The translations under genes and the position numbers were made by a program. Positions 1-6,083 of a stretch of 7,643 nt of DNA are shown here, one piece after another. Below the pieces are notes generated by a model. That model saw only the letters and a list, made by a program, of their open reading frames with translations. It was not told the DNA's origin and ran no database searches. The stretch spans positions 1 through 7,643 of the forward strand of contig JACCSL010000385.1 in assembly GCA_013812995.1 (NCBI GenBank), read 5' to 3'. Position 1 is the first letter of the stretch; every line of letters starts with the position of its first letter. The stretch comes from Ardenticatenales bacterium (GTDB lineage: Bacteria; Chloroflexota; Anaerolineae; Ardenticatenales; Ardenticatenaceae).

Positions 1-291
1 GCCCAGCCCCATCTGCGCCGCGCGAAAGCGCGCCTCGACCGGCATCTGTAGCTCCAGGTCGCGCGGCAAAATGCGCTCCGGGCGCGTAGGCGGAAGCTCG
101 AAGCGCTCCTCCAGCTCACCAAGCAGCTCGTCCACGGCGGCGGCCAGCGCGAGCGCCTGCTCTTTTTCAACGATAACCGCCAGAGAGTCCAGTCCCTGGA
201 TGCCCTGGAGGAAAAAGGTGCGATTGCCAGGCTCCCCGAGGGTGCCGATGGTAATCCGCGAGACGGGATTCATCTCAAGAATGTCAGCCAT
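1..291 (-). CDS. DUF3090 family protein, N-terminal 97 residues (cut by window edge)
   Basis: The minus-strand frame opens with ATG at 291 and stays open to base 1, giving 97 residues that begin MADILEMNPVSRITIGTLGE. The pattern of a short N-terminal strand, then G-x-x-G-E-x-G-N-R-T-F-F-L-Q-G, then I-V-E-K-E-Q and a helix ending in DELLGELEERFELP, matches what I know of the DUF3090 (TIGR03847-like) family. Its function is not established. The start codon overlaps the end of the phosphatase gene by 8 bases (ATGGCTGA), so the two are probably translationally coupled. An AAGGAA sequence lies about a dozen bases upstream as a modest ribosome binding site. In genomes I know, this family sits beside an MSMEG_4193-type phosphatase and often an SCO1664-type protein, so the third gene may lie just outside the window. 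The C-terminal half is not visible. Confidence 0.8.
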   Translation of the reverse strand, partial: MADILEMNPVSRITIGTLGEPGNRTFFLQGIQGLDSLAVIVEKEQALALAAAVDELLGELEERFELPPTRPERILPRDLELQMPVEARFRAAQMGLG

Positions 292-958
292 TGGATAGTT
301 GTTCCTTTTCCTGCTCCGGTGTGTCGCTTTTCATCTCAGGGTCTTCGCCCGGCGGGAGATGGGCGCTATCGTTCAAACAAAGAATGCGCGGGGCCGTGGG
401 CGTCAGGCCAATGATGGTCAGGCTGGCCGGACTGATAACCAGCCGCTGGAAGAGATCAAAGTGGATGCCCGCGTAGTGCGCGGCCACCGCCTTGATGAGG
501 TCCGCGTGCGAGACGATGATGGCGCTCTGCTTTTCCTCCAGGCGGCTCGCGACCTCCTCAACGGCAACGACTGCGCGCATCTGGGCCTCGCGCATTCCCT
601 CACCGCCGGGAAAGCGCATGGCGCTGGGAAAGCCCTGCACCACCTTCCACTCCTCCAGCTTGGAGAGATCGTCGATGCTCTGCCCCTCCCACTCCCCGTA
701 GTGCACCTCGCCAATGCCCGCCAGCGGCTGAATTTCCAGCCCCAGCACCTCCGCGAGCGGGCGCGCGGTTTCCATCGTGCGTTCGAGTGGGCTGCTGTAG
801 AGCGCGTGAATCTGCCCGCGCTGCGGGGTGAGTCGCTCGGCCAGCGCGGCCACCTGCGCCTGCCCAACCTCGTTCAGATGAACGTCCGGCAGCCATCCAG
901 CTAGCCGCTTGCCCACCATCGAATTCTGCCCGTGACGAACCAAGATAATCTTTTTCAT
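284..958 (-). CDS. Histidine phosphatase superfamily protein (MSMEG_4193-like phosphomutase/phosphatase)
   Basis: This 224-residue protein belongs to the phosphoglycerate mutase-like histidine phosphatase superfamily. The RHG motif at residues 8-10 supplies Arg8 and the phosphorylated His9. SSPLERTMETA (55-65) gives the second phosphate-binding Arg60. GEVHYGEWEG (83-92) holds the likely acid-base Glu84. SHAD (150-153) gives the second catalytic His151. LNEVGQAQ (28-35) and a late LND (195-197) are typical family elements. The last 20 or so residues are charged and probably a disordered tail. The ATG at 958 is preferred because GAAGGGAAG lies about 10 bases upstream and MKKIILVRHG is the normal N-terminus. 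It is followed with an 8-base overlap by the DUF3090 gene, a pairing that supports assignment to the MSMEG_4193 (TIGR03848-like) group. The substrate is unknown. An OMEGA element sits immediately upstream, so the native promoter may have been displaced. Confidence 0.88.
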   Translation of the reverse strand: MKKIILVRHGQNSMVGKRLAGWLPDVHLNEVGQAQVAALAERLTPQRGQIHALYSSPLERTMETARPLAEVLGLEIQPLAGIGEVHYGEWEGQSIDDLSKLEEWKVVQGFPSAMRFPGGEGMREAQMRAVVAVEEVASRLEEKQSAIIVSHADLIKAVAAHYAGIHFDLFQRLVISPASLTIIGLTPTAPRILCLNDSAHLPPGEDPEMKSDTPEQEKEQLSNG

Positions 959-976
959 TCATCGTCTTCCCTTCAG

Positions 977-1018
977 GGGCGGAAACCCACCCGCTTCAAG
1001 CGGTGGGAGGAAGCGCCC
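977..1018 (-). repeat. Right-end hairpin of the IsrB element
   Basis: On the minus strand this reads as a stem CCCACCGCTT / AAGCGGGTGGG with one bulged base (986-1007), enclosed by a second short stem in which 977-981 (GGGCG on plus) pairs with 1014-1018 (CGCCC). It begins 14 bases downstream of the isrB stop codon. Such a hairpin is the usual transposase recognition structure at IS200/IS605 right ends. It could also act as a weak transcription terminator, but no T-run follows it. Confidence 0.6.
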
Positions 1019-1031
1019 AGCTTTAGCGGCT

Positions 1032-2048
1032 TCAGCCCACCTGTCGTGCATGAAACACTCGCCAACTTGCGTGGCAGAGAAAACGGCAGTCCTCGGGTTG
1101 GGCGCTCTGAGTTAGCCGCTTGCCCGTGGTGAGCGCGTGCAAACTGATGCGTCCTTTAGAGGTTCCGCCCACATAGCACACGCCCCAGGTGGGATGCTTG
1201 ACCCAACTACCGCGCTTGAAGCCCAGCGACTTCGTACCGCCATAGGGGGGACGCACCCCTCCCTTCTGCGGAGTGGCCCGATGCAACGCGCGGCGGTGAA
1301 GCTGGAGCGGCACAAGAATCAACATCTCTGTGTTGTCCGGCTCGATGTGCCCGCCGATGACAATGCTGGCGAGCACAAAGCTGTCCACACAATGCGCCTC
1401 CCACGCGGTCGAGAGCTTGTGCTTGGACTTGGTGAGGCCCATCGCGTGCCGCATTTCGGCCGTCTGATAGCCCTTGAAGGTCCATAGCTCTGCCAGCTTC
1501 TCTACCTCTGCGTAGAACCACGCCTTGCCAACTTCAAGCGGGCTGAAACTCTTGTTCCAGCGGCGCTTGCCCGCTTTCGTGACGGCTGCCACATCCTCCA
1601 CGACCACGATAGAGATGGGGTAGAGGGTCGCTAACCAGCGCAGAACGCGCAGTTTGAGTTGCCAGCGCGCCTGGGTGCCGGGCGGGATGCCGCCCCGCGC
1701 CCGGTTCTGGCGATTCTTACGATAGGGCGTTTTGCGACCCCGCCGCCTACGGCGCAGCGTCTTGCGCACCGCCACATGCTTGCTTACCCAAGTCACGGCC
1801 TCCGCCTGGACGTTCAGATAGGTATGCGTTTCACTCTTGACCGTGAAGCCTTCGCGCTTAGAACCAGGGTCCACCCCGACCGCGATGGGCTGCACGTCAC
1901 CCTCCGCACGGTCCAGCAGCTGGATGTAGAAAATACCCTTATTGAACCGCCGTACCGCCCGCCCGTTGCGCACCAACTGGCGCGCCCGCGCCGCGTGGCA
2001 CGGCATGAGTGGCTTACCTATACTGCTGACGACGGGAACGTATTGCAT
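1032..2048 (-). CDS. isrB: IsrB, OMEGA RNA-guided RuvC nickase-like protein (HNH-less IscB relative)
   Basis: The 338-residue product has the architecture of IsrB, the RNA-guided relative of IscB and Cas9 that lacks HNH and nicks DNA. Residues 13-16 are PLMP in a GKPLMPCHAARARQL context, the N-terminal PLMP domain. RuvC-I is IAVGVDPGSKREGF with Asp60. An arginine-rich bridge helix follows (RRRRRRGRK, about 99-107). RuvC-II is ISIVVVEDVA with Glu151. RuvC-III is HCVDSFVLAS with Asp222. Only about 70 residues separate RuvC-II from RuvC-III and they contain no HNH or zinc-finger pattern, which separates IsrB from IscB. The C-terminal part (KGGVRPPYGGTKSLGFKRG, then YVGGTSKGRISLHALTTGKR) resembles the IsrB/IscB C-terminal target-binding domain. 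All three RuvC acids are intact. The ATG at 2048 is chosen because GGAGAGGAAG lies about 9 bases upstream and MQYVPVV leads straight into PLMP. The frame stays open to 2141, but that stretch probably belongs to the omega RNA. Confidence 0.87.
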   Translation of the reverse strand: MQYVPVVSSIGKPLMPCHAARARQLVRNGRAVRRFNKGIFYIQLLDRAEGDVQPIAVGVDPGSKREGFTVKSETHTYLNVQAEAVTWVSKHVAVRKTLRRRRRGRKTPYRKNRQNRARGGIPPGTQARWQLKLRVLRWLATLYPISIVVVEDVAAVTKAGKRRWNKSFSPLEVGKAWFYAEVEKLAELWTFKGYQTAEMRHAMGLTKSKHKLSTAWEAHCVDSFVLASIVIGGHIEPDNTEMLILVPLQLHRRALHRATPQKGGVRPPYGGTKSLGFKRGSWVKHPTWGVCYVGGTSKGRISLHALTTGKRLTQSAQPEDCRFLCHASWRVFHARQVG

Positions 2049-2269
2049 AGGAATTACTTCCTCTCCAGGCTCTCGCCCGCTGCTAACACCCTCGACACTG
2101 GCGACCATAGGGAAGGCAGACTGGGTGGGCGCATCCGCCATGTATCTTGAGCTACCACGCTCAGGTCGCTAGTTACGTTCCGTCTAGTCAGCCAGTTACC
2201 CTTGCTTGAGTCGAGTGGGTAGCTTAACGTTCTACAAGCCCACGAGCTTTAGCTGTGGGTGGCTGACTT
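2049..2269 (-). ncRNA. Putative omega RNA of the IsrB element
   Basis: IscB and IsrB omega RNAs are transcribed from just upstream of the protein gene, with the guide at the 5' end. Here about 220 noncoding bases lie upstream of the isrB start and are rich in potential structure in the minus-strand sense. AGTCAGCCA (2268-2260) pairs perfectly with TGGCTGACT (2194-2186) over 9 bases, enclosing the CCCAC/GTGGG hairpin 2259-2239. A TGAGC/GCTCA hairpin lies at 2163-2148, and a GGCG/CGCC hairpin with a GATG loop at 2139-2128. The guide would be the flank just 5' of the scaffold, roughly 2290-2270. The RNA ends are not determined. The identification rests on position and structure, not on a covariance match. 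Confidence 0.6.
2186..2268 (-). repeat. Left-end inverted repeat with nested hairpin
   Basis: AGTCAGCCA at 2186-2194 on the plus strand and TGGCTGACT at 2260-2268 are perfect 9-base inverted arms, 65 bases apart. The distal arm directly abuts the imperfect hairpin 2239-2259 (CCCAC/GTGGG with inner AGCT/AGCT). This is probably both the transposon left-end structure and the first long-range stem of the omega RNA scaffold. Confidence 0.6.
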
Positions 2270-2343
2270 ATTTTCCTACTTGGGCTTCTGGGTCGGGGAA
2301 TTGTTACCAAAAGGATAGCTTTCTGCAAGCGTGGGGAGAAGGG

Positions 2344-2379
2344 AATAAAAAGAGACCGCGCCAGCCCGGCGCAGCCTCT
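2344..2379 (-). terminator. Rho-independent terminator of the polysaccharide operon
   Basis: Downstream of the rmlB stop on the minus strand, AGAGGCTGCGCC (2379-2368) and GGCGCGGTCTCT (2362-2351) form a 12-base-pair stem with two G-U wobbles, a 5-base loop (GGGCT), and a TTTTATT tail (2350-2344). It starts 15 bases after the TAG stop codon, so it closes the wzz-cpsD-rmlA-rmlB transcription unit. Confidence 0.9.
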
Positions 2380-2394
2380 TTGCTTGCTCTGTGT

Positions 2395-4977
2395 CTACTT
2401 GCTTTCGGTCCTAAGCACCTTGCGCGTGCCGTATTGCTTCTGGTAGTAGGACTCGAACACCTCGTTGCGGACCTTGCGCCACCACCACTCGTTCGCCAGG
2501 TACCAGCGCACCGTTTTGCGGATAGCCTCCTCGCAAGTGTGGCGCGGCTGCCAGCCCAGCGCCTTGATCTTGGAGACATCCATCGAGTAGCGGCGGTCGT
2601 GGCCCGCGCGGTCCTCCACGAATTGGATGAGCGAGCGGTCCAGCCCCATCTCGTCCAGCAAAATCTCCACCATGCGCAGATTTTCCATCTCGTGGCCCGT
2701 GCCGATGTTGTACGTCTCGCCGATGGCTCCCTCGTGCAGCACCAGGTCGATGCCCTCGCAGTGGTCGCGCACATACTGGTAGTCGCGCATCTGCCGACCA
2801 TCGCCATAGACTGGCAGTGGCTTGCCCTGGAGTGCGTTGGTGACGAAGAGCGGCACGACCTTCTCCGGGTACTGGTAGGGGCCAATGTTGTTCGCGCCGC
2901 GCGTGATCGTCGCGGGCAGCCCGTAGGTGATGTGGTAGGCGTGTACCAGCAGGTCCGCCCCGGCCTTGGAGGCGGAATAGGGCGAGCGTGGCACGAGGGG
3001 GTCCTGCTCGGTGCTCTCGTGGTCGCCATGAATATGACCATACACCTCATCGGTATTGTGCAAGAGGGCTGGCATATTGCCCCCAAAGAACTTTTCATTG
3101 CCGGGGACAGAGACATCATACACCATCACCGTGCCGTCAATTCGCTGAATATTCTTGATTTTTGCCACGCCAATAGACGAGTTTATCAATCTGACTAAAT
3201 CTTCAGGCGTCTCTTCGAAGGTGGCGGCAAGAGCTTGAGCTTTGACTTTTCCACTGAGTTCTTTGTACCCGACTGTAACGCCCTTATTTTGGCGACAATT
3301 AAGAGCCTTGACGATACTCTGCGTGGGAATGCATCTTGCCATCGGAGTTCGCCAGGCTCCGCTTTCATCGGCCCGATAATTCTCTGAGCTGACCTGCAAA
3401 TCGTAAAACTCGCGTTTGCGTGTTACTGTGCAGTTCGGAGGTACTTTGCCTTTGATTTGCTGTACGATGCGGGTGCTGAAGGAACAATTGATATCATTCA
3501 TCCTCGCAAGCCAACTCAAATTGTGGGCTAACTCACGGTTGACTGTTGTAAAGTAACGTCGTCCATCCCCCTTGATAGCTGCATCTCCCTCATACCCTCG
3601 TAAGAAAGCCGCAATAAGCTCTGGAGGTTGTGTCCATATCCAGTAGGGTAGATGCTTACTCTCAGCGGTTGCTCCGAACTGTGCGAAAAGAGCATGAACC
3701 CAGTAGCTGGAGTAGCTGACCTGAAAAGTACTTTCACGCTCTCGGACATAGGGTTTGATATTGAACTCATCCTCGGCACAGCGTCTTAGGAGCGCCAGGG
3801 CATGATGTTCTGTTGCGCCTATGGTGAAAGTAACTTGTCTGGAATTTTGTTCTAACTCCGCAGGTGTATGACTACAATGGCCTTCTGCAAGATAAAGCCC
3901 AAAGATTTCCATAAGCAGGGGTGTTACAGGAATGGTTTTACGCTCAATGTGAAGCTTTCGCCGAACTAAATCCCACCATATCTGATTGGACGTTTCATAA
4001 GCACCTATCAAAGTGTCAGTTGTCAGGCTGTAAACCCCCCCAGATGTTTTTTCTAAGTAACCATCATCCGCTAACTGATTGGCAATATTGAGGGTTGTTG
4101 CTGAGCTAATGGAGCCCTCAAGTAATTGTTGTAGTTTCGTAATATTCTGAGGGGACTTGGTTAGTGCTTCAACTACGTTTTGTCGTCGTATCAGCGACTC
4201 ATCCATCCCCTGGTAGCTATAGTCTGCCAGTATGTCCTCCATGTTGAAAACATGAGTCTGGCGTTCGATATCTACTTCCCCAACAAATGTGACCATCAAA
4301 TCGCCGACCTTCAAGTCACTCGAAGGCTTAGCGATTATTTCGCCTTCTTCAAAGATAAAGACAGAGTGGGAAGCTGTGGCTCGAATACGTCCCCCCCCAT
4401 TGTAGGTAATTTCGTAAACTTCATTCGCTGGGTGTTTGATGAAATGACGCATCTGCTGAAAGGTAACGCGATAGTCATCTGTCATTGTCAAAACGCTATA
4501 GCGGGTGATATCTTCGCCATCTAACGTCTCAATAGCCCGGAGTGAAATCTTCCCGGTTTCTTCATCCCGAACCAGGAGTGGAGTGTCTCCTGTAACACTG
4601 CTCACCTGGTTCAGGCGTAGGTTTCCATGCCTCCGCGCGGCTTCCAGCAGGCGGTAGGTTCCCATGAAATTCGCGTGCATGCACTCTTCAGGATCGAGGA
4701 TCGAGCGGTCAACATGTGTGAAGGCCGAAAAATTTACAATCGTATCGATGTTGTGCTCAGTGATCGCCTGCTCCACGGCCTCGGCGTCGCAGATGTCGCC
4801 GCGCACGAAGGCATAGTTCGTCTCGTCGCTGACTTCCAGGAGGTTGTCCAGGTTGCCCGCGTAGGTCAGATTGTCGAAGACGACGAGGTTGTACGTCTGC
4901 CCATACTTCTCGATCATGTGGATGACGAAGTTGGCCCCGATGAAGCCCGCCCCGCCCGTGACTAGGATATTTTTCAC
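2395..4977 (-). CDS. rfbB: dTDP-glucose 4,6-dehydratase RmlB (RfbB) interrupted by an in-frame intein
   Basis: The precursor has 860 residues, of which about 345 are dehydratase extein (1-126 and 642-860), the normal RmlB length. RmlB converts dTDP-glucose to dTDP-4-keto-6-deoxyglucose with NAD in the cytoplasm. The Rossmann motif GGAGFIG is at 8-14, with DNLTYAGN (35-42) and HVDRSI (88-93). After the intein come the catalytic Thr642-Asp643-Glu644 of TDEVYG, YSASK with Tyr667 and Lys671, and RGANNIGPYQYPEK (693-706) for nucleotide-sugar binding. In the spliced protein these are Thr127, Tyr152 and Lys156. One oddity is Phe86, where the family usually has Glu in NFAAESHVD. The start codon is GTG at 4977 and overlaps the rmlA stop as GTGA, so the two genes are probably coupled. 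The gene is followed by an intrinsic terminator. The enzyme cannot work before splicing, because the intein separates the active-site triad from the cofactor-binding half. Confidence 0.93.
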   Translation of the reverse strand: MKNILVTGGAGFIGANFVIHMIEKYGQTYNLVVFDNLTYAGNLDNLLEVSDETNYAFVRGDICDAEAVEQAITEHNIDTIVNFSAFTHVDRSILDPEECMHANFMGTYRLLEAARRHGNLRLNQVSSVTGDTPLLVRDEETGKISLRAIETLDGEDITRYSVLTMTDDYRVTFQQMRHFIKHPANEVYEITYNGGGRIRATASHSVFIFEEGEIIAKPSSDLKVGDLMVTFVGEVDIERQTHVFNMEDILADYSYQGMDESLIRRQNVVEALTKSPQNITKLQQLLEGSISSATTLNIANQLADDGYLEKTSGGVYSLTTDTLIGAYETSNQIWWDLVRRKLHIERKTIPVTPLLMEIFGLYLAEGHCSHTPAELEQNSRQVTFTIGATEHHALALLRRCAEDEFNIKPYVRERESTFQVSYSSYWVHALFAQFGATAESKHLPYWIWTQPPELIAAFLRGYEGDAAIKGDGRRYFTTVNRELAHNLSWLARMNDINCSFSTRIVQQIKGKVPPNCTVTRKREFYDLQVSSENYRADESGAWRTPMARCIPTQSIVKALNCRQNKGVTVGYKELSGKVKAQALAATFEETPEDLVRLINSSIGVAKIKNIQRIDGTVMVYDVSVPGNEKFFGGNMPALLHNTDEVYGHIHGDHESTEQDPLVPRSPYSASKAGADLLVHAYHITYGLPATITRGANNIGPYQYPEKVVPLFVTNALQGKPLPVYGDGRQMRDYQYVRDHCEGIDLVLHEGAIGETYNIGTGHEMENLRMVEILLDEMGLDRSLIQFVEDRAGHDRRYSMDVSKIKALGWQPRHTCEEAIRKTVRWYLANEWWWRKVRNEVFESYYQKQYGTRKVLRTESK
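3055..4599 (-). other. Intein with LAGLIDADG-type endonuclease inside RmlB
   Basis: The insert runs from Ser127 to Asn641 of the precursor, about 515 residues. Removing it rejoins NQVS with TDEVYG, the normal RmlB sequence. Block A is SVTGDTPLLV with Ser1. Block B is GRIRATASHSVF (196-207) with the TxxH pair Thr201 and His204, followed by DLKVGDLM (221-228). Block F is VYDVSVPGNEKFF (619-631). Block G is LLHN (638-641) followed by Thr642 as the +1 nucleophile. This is a class 1 set with a Ser/Thr nucleophile pair. Block F lacks the usual histidine and has NEK there. Two LAGLIDADG-like helices are seen, FGLYLAEGH (359-367, acid Glu365) and FLRGYEGDA (458-466, acid Asp465). Residues about 263-320 (VVEALTKS to GGVYSLT) look like a winged helix-turn-helix. 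Base composition is lower in GC than the extein. The splice junctions are inferred from sequence. Confidence 0.93.
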
Positions 4978-6047
4978 AGAACACCTACCTTGGAATTGTC
5001 CCCGAGTGTCATCTTCAGCGCCTTGGGGCGGAAGTCGCTGCGGGTAATCTCGACGTTGCGGCCGATGAGCGAATCGGCGATACGGTGGGGGATGTCCACG
5101 ATGGAGGAGTGCTCCAACACGATGGAGTGCTCGATCTCCGAGTTTTCAATCACACAGTGGTGGTCGATGCTGGTGAAGGGGCCGACATAGGCATTGATGA
5201 GCCGGGTGTTACGCCCGATGATCGCCGGACCACGTACCACAGAGTTGATGATCTCGGCGTCCTCCTGCACCGTCACGCGCTCGTCCACGACGGAATCGCG
5301 GTCCACATACCCCTCGATCTTGGGCTGTAATTCTTCCAGCACCTTGGCGTTGGCCGCAAGCATGTCGATGGGCTTTCCCGTGTCGATCCACCAGCCACGA
5401 TGCACGTAGGGATGGACCTCATATTTGTTTTCCACCAGCCACTGGATGGCGTCCGTGATCTCCAGCTCGCCGCGCCAGGAGGGCTTGATCGCCTCCACGG
5501 CCTTGTGGATGTTGGCATCGAACATGTAGATGCCAACCAGCGCCAGATTCGAGGGTGGGTTGCGCGGCTTCTCGATGAGGCGGACGATGCGGCGCTCCGG
5601 CCCATCACTCAGTTCCGCGACGCCATAGTGCTGTGGCTCCTCGACGGGGGTGAGAACCACCTGCGCGTTGTACCGCTCTCGCTCGAAGTCGGCGATGAGC
5701 TTGCCAATCCCGCCCTCGATGACGTTGTCCCCCAGGAACATGACGAAGCGCTCATCGTCCAGGAACTCGCGCGCTACCTTCACCGCGTGGGCCAGCCCCA
5801 GCGGGGCGTTTTGCTCAATGTAGGTGATCTGGACCCCGAACTGTGCGCCCTGCCCCACCGCCTCGCGAATCTCCGGCCCGGTGTGGCCGATGACAATCCC
5901 AATCTCCGTGATTCCCGCGTCTCGCAGCGTCTCAATGACCCGGAAGAGCACCGGTTTGTTTGCGACAGGCACCAGTTGCTTGGCGCGTGTATACGTCAGT
6001 GGGTAGAGGCGCGACCCCTTCCCGCCCGATAGAATCAGTCCCTTCAT
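4974..6047 (-). CDS. rfbA: Glucose-1-phosphate thymidylyltransferase, long form (RmlA/RfbA)
   Basis: The 357-residue enzyme transfers dTMP from dTTP to glucose-1-phosphate, making the dTDP-glucose used by RmlB next door. The N-terminal nucleotidyltransferase domain has LSGGKGSRLYPLTY (6-19, Arg13), Lys23 in RAKQLVPVANKP, LGDN with the metal-binding Asp107, IEKP (158-161), GELEITD (193-199) and WWIDTGKP (219-226, Asp222). From about 250 to 340, hexapeptide-like repeats (VVRGPAIIGRNTRL, IENSEIEHSIV, IADSLIGRNVEI) form a left-handed beta-helix. The total length and this C-terminal helix mark the long-form family (TIGR01208-like), not the roughly 290-residue RmlA of enterobacteria. The ATG at 6047 is chosen because AGAAGGA lies about 10 bases upstream and MKGLILSGG is the family N-terminus. 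The frame is open to 6125, but that extension covers the repeat region. The stop overlaps the rmlB GTG start by 4 bases. Confidence 0.93.
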   Translation of the reverse strand: MKGLILSGGKGSRLYPLTYTRAKQLVPVANKPVLFRVIETLRDAGITEIGIVIGHTGPEIREAVGQGAQFGVQITYIEQNAPLGLAHAVKVAREFLDDERFVMFLGDNVIEGGIGKLIADFERERYNAQVVLTPVEEPQHYGVAELSDGPERRIVRLIEKPRNPPSNLALVGIYMFDANIHKAVEAIKPSWRGELEITDAIQWLVENKYEVHPYVHRGWWIDTGKPIDMLAANAKVLEELQPKIEGYVDRDSVVDERVTVQEDAEIINSVVRGPAIIGRNTRLINAYVGPFTSIDHHCVIENSEIEHSIVLEHSSIVDIPHRIADSLIGRNVEITRSDFRPKALKMTLGDNSKVGVL

Positions 6048-6083
6048 GATTGTGCGTCCTTCTGTTATGAATTTGAGAGAGTT

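Larger units (their letters stand above)
977..2269 (-). mobile_element. IS200/IS605-like OMEGA element carrying isrB and no transposase
   Basis: The element is defined by an isrB gene flanked by two subterminal hairpins. At the 5' (left) end, bases 2239-2259 form a CCCAC/GTGGG hairpin next to the 9-base arm 2260-2268. At the 3' (right) end, bases 986-1007 form a CCCAC/GTGGG hairpin, extended by pairing of 977-981 with 1014-1018. Both ends also share the 9-mer AGCTTTAGC on the plus strand (2245-2253 and 1019-1027). Imperfect hairpins without terminal inverted repeats or target duplication are what the IS200/IS605 superfamily shows. No TnpA (Y1 transposase) gene is present, so mobility would need a transposase supplied in trans. 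The exact ends are estimates, the right end at about 977 and the left at about 2269. The element sits between the rmlB terminator and the phosphatase ribosome binding site and interrupts no gene. Confidence 0.72.

Noticed and set aside
299..904. Long plus-strand open frames opposite the phosphatase, and similar frames opposite isrB, rmlA and rmlB (for example 2206-3198 and 5400-6032)
   Set aside because: They are antisense to well-supported genes, show no recognisable domain, and are common artefacts in GC-rich DNA.
986..1007. Right-end hairpin as a terminator of isrB
   Set aside because: The stem is adequate but the following bases (TTTCCGCCCC) have only three T residues, so it is better read as a transposon end structure.
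2049..2141. N-terminal extension of IsrB starting at ATG 2141
   Set aside because: The extra 31 residues have no counterpart in the PLMP family, the ATG at 2048 has a good Shine-Dalgarno, and the stretch lies in the structured region expected to be omega RNA.
2239..2259. CRISPR-like repeat
   Set aside because: The CCCAC hairpins occur only once at each end of the element and are not spaced as an array. They fit IS200/IS605 ends.
2298..2328. Possible promoter (TTGCAG, about 17 bases, AACAAT) upstream of the omega RNA on the minus strand
   Set aside because: The match to sigma-70 consensus is weak and could be chance. The position is plausible but not enough to call.
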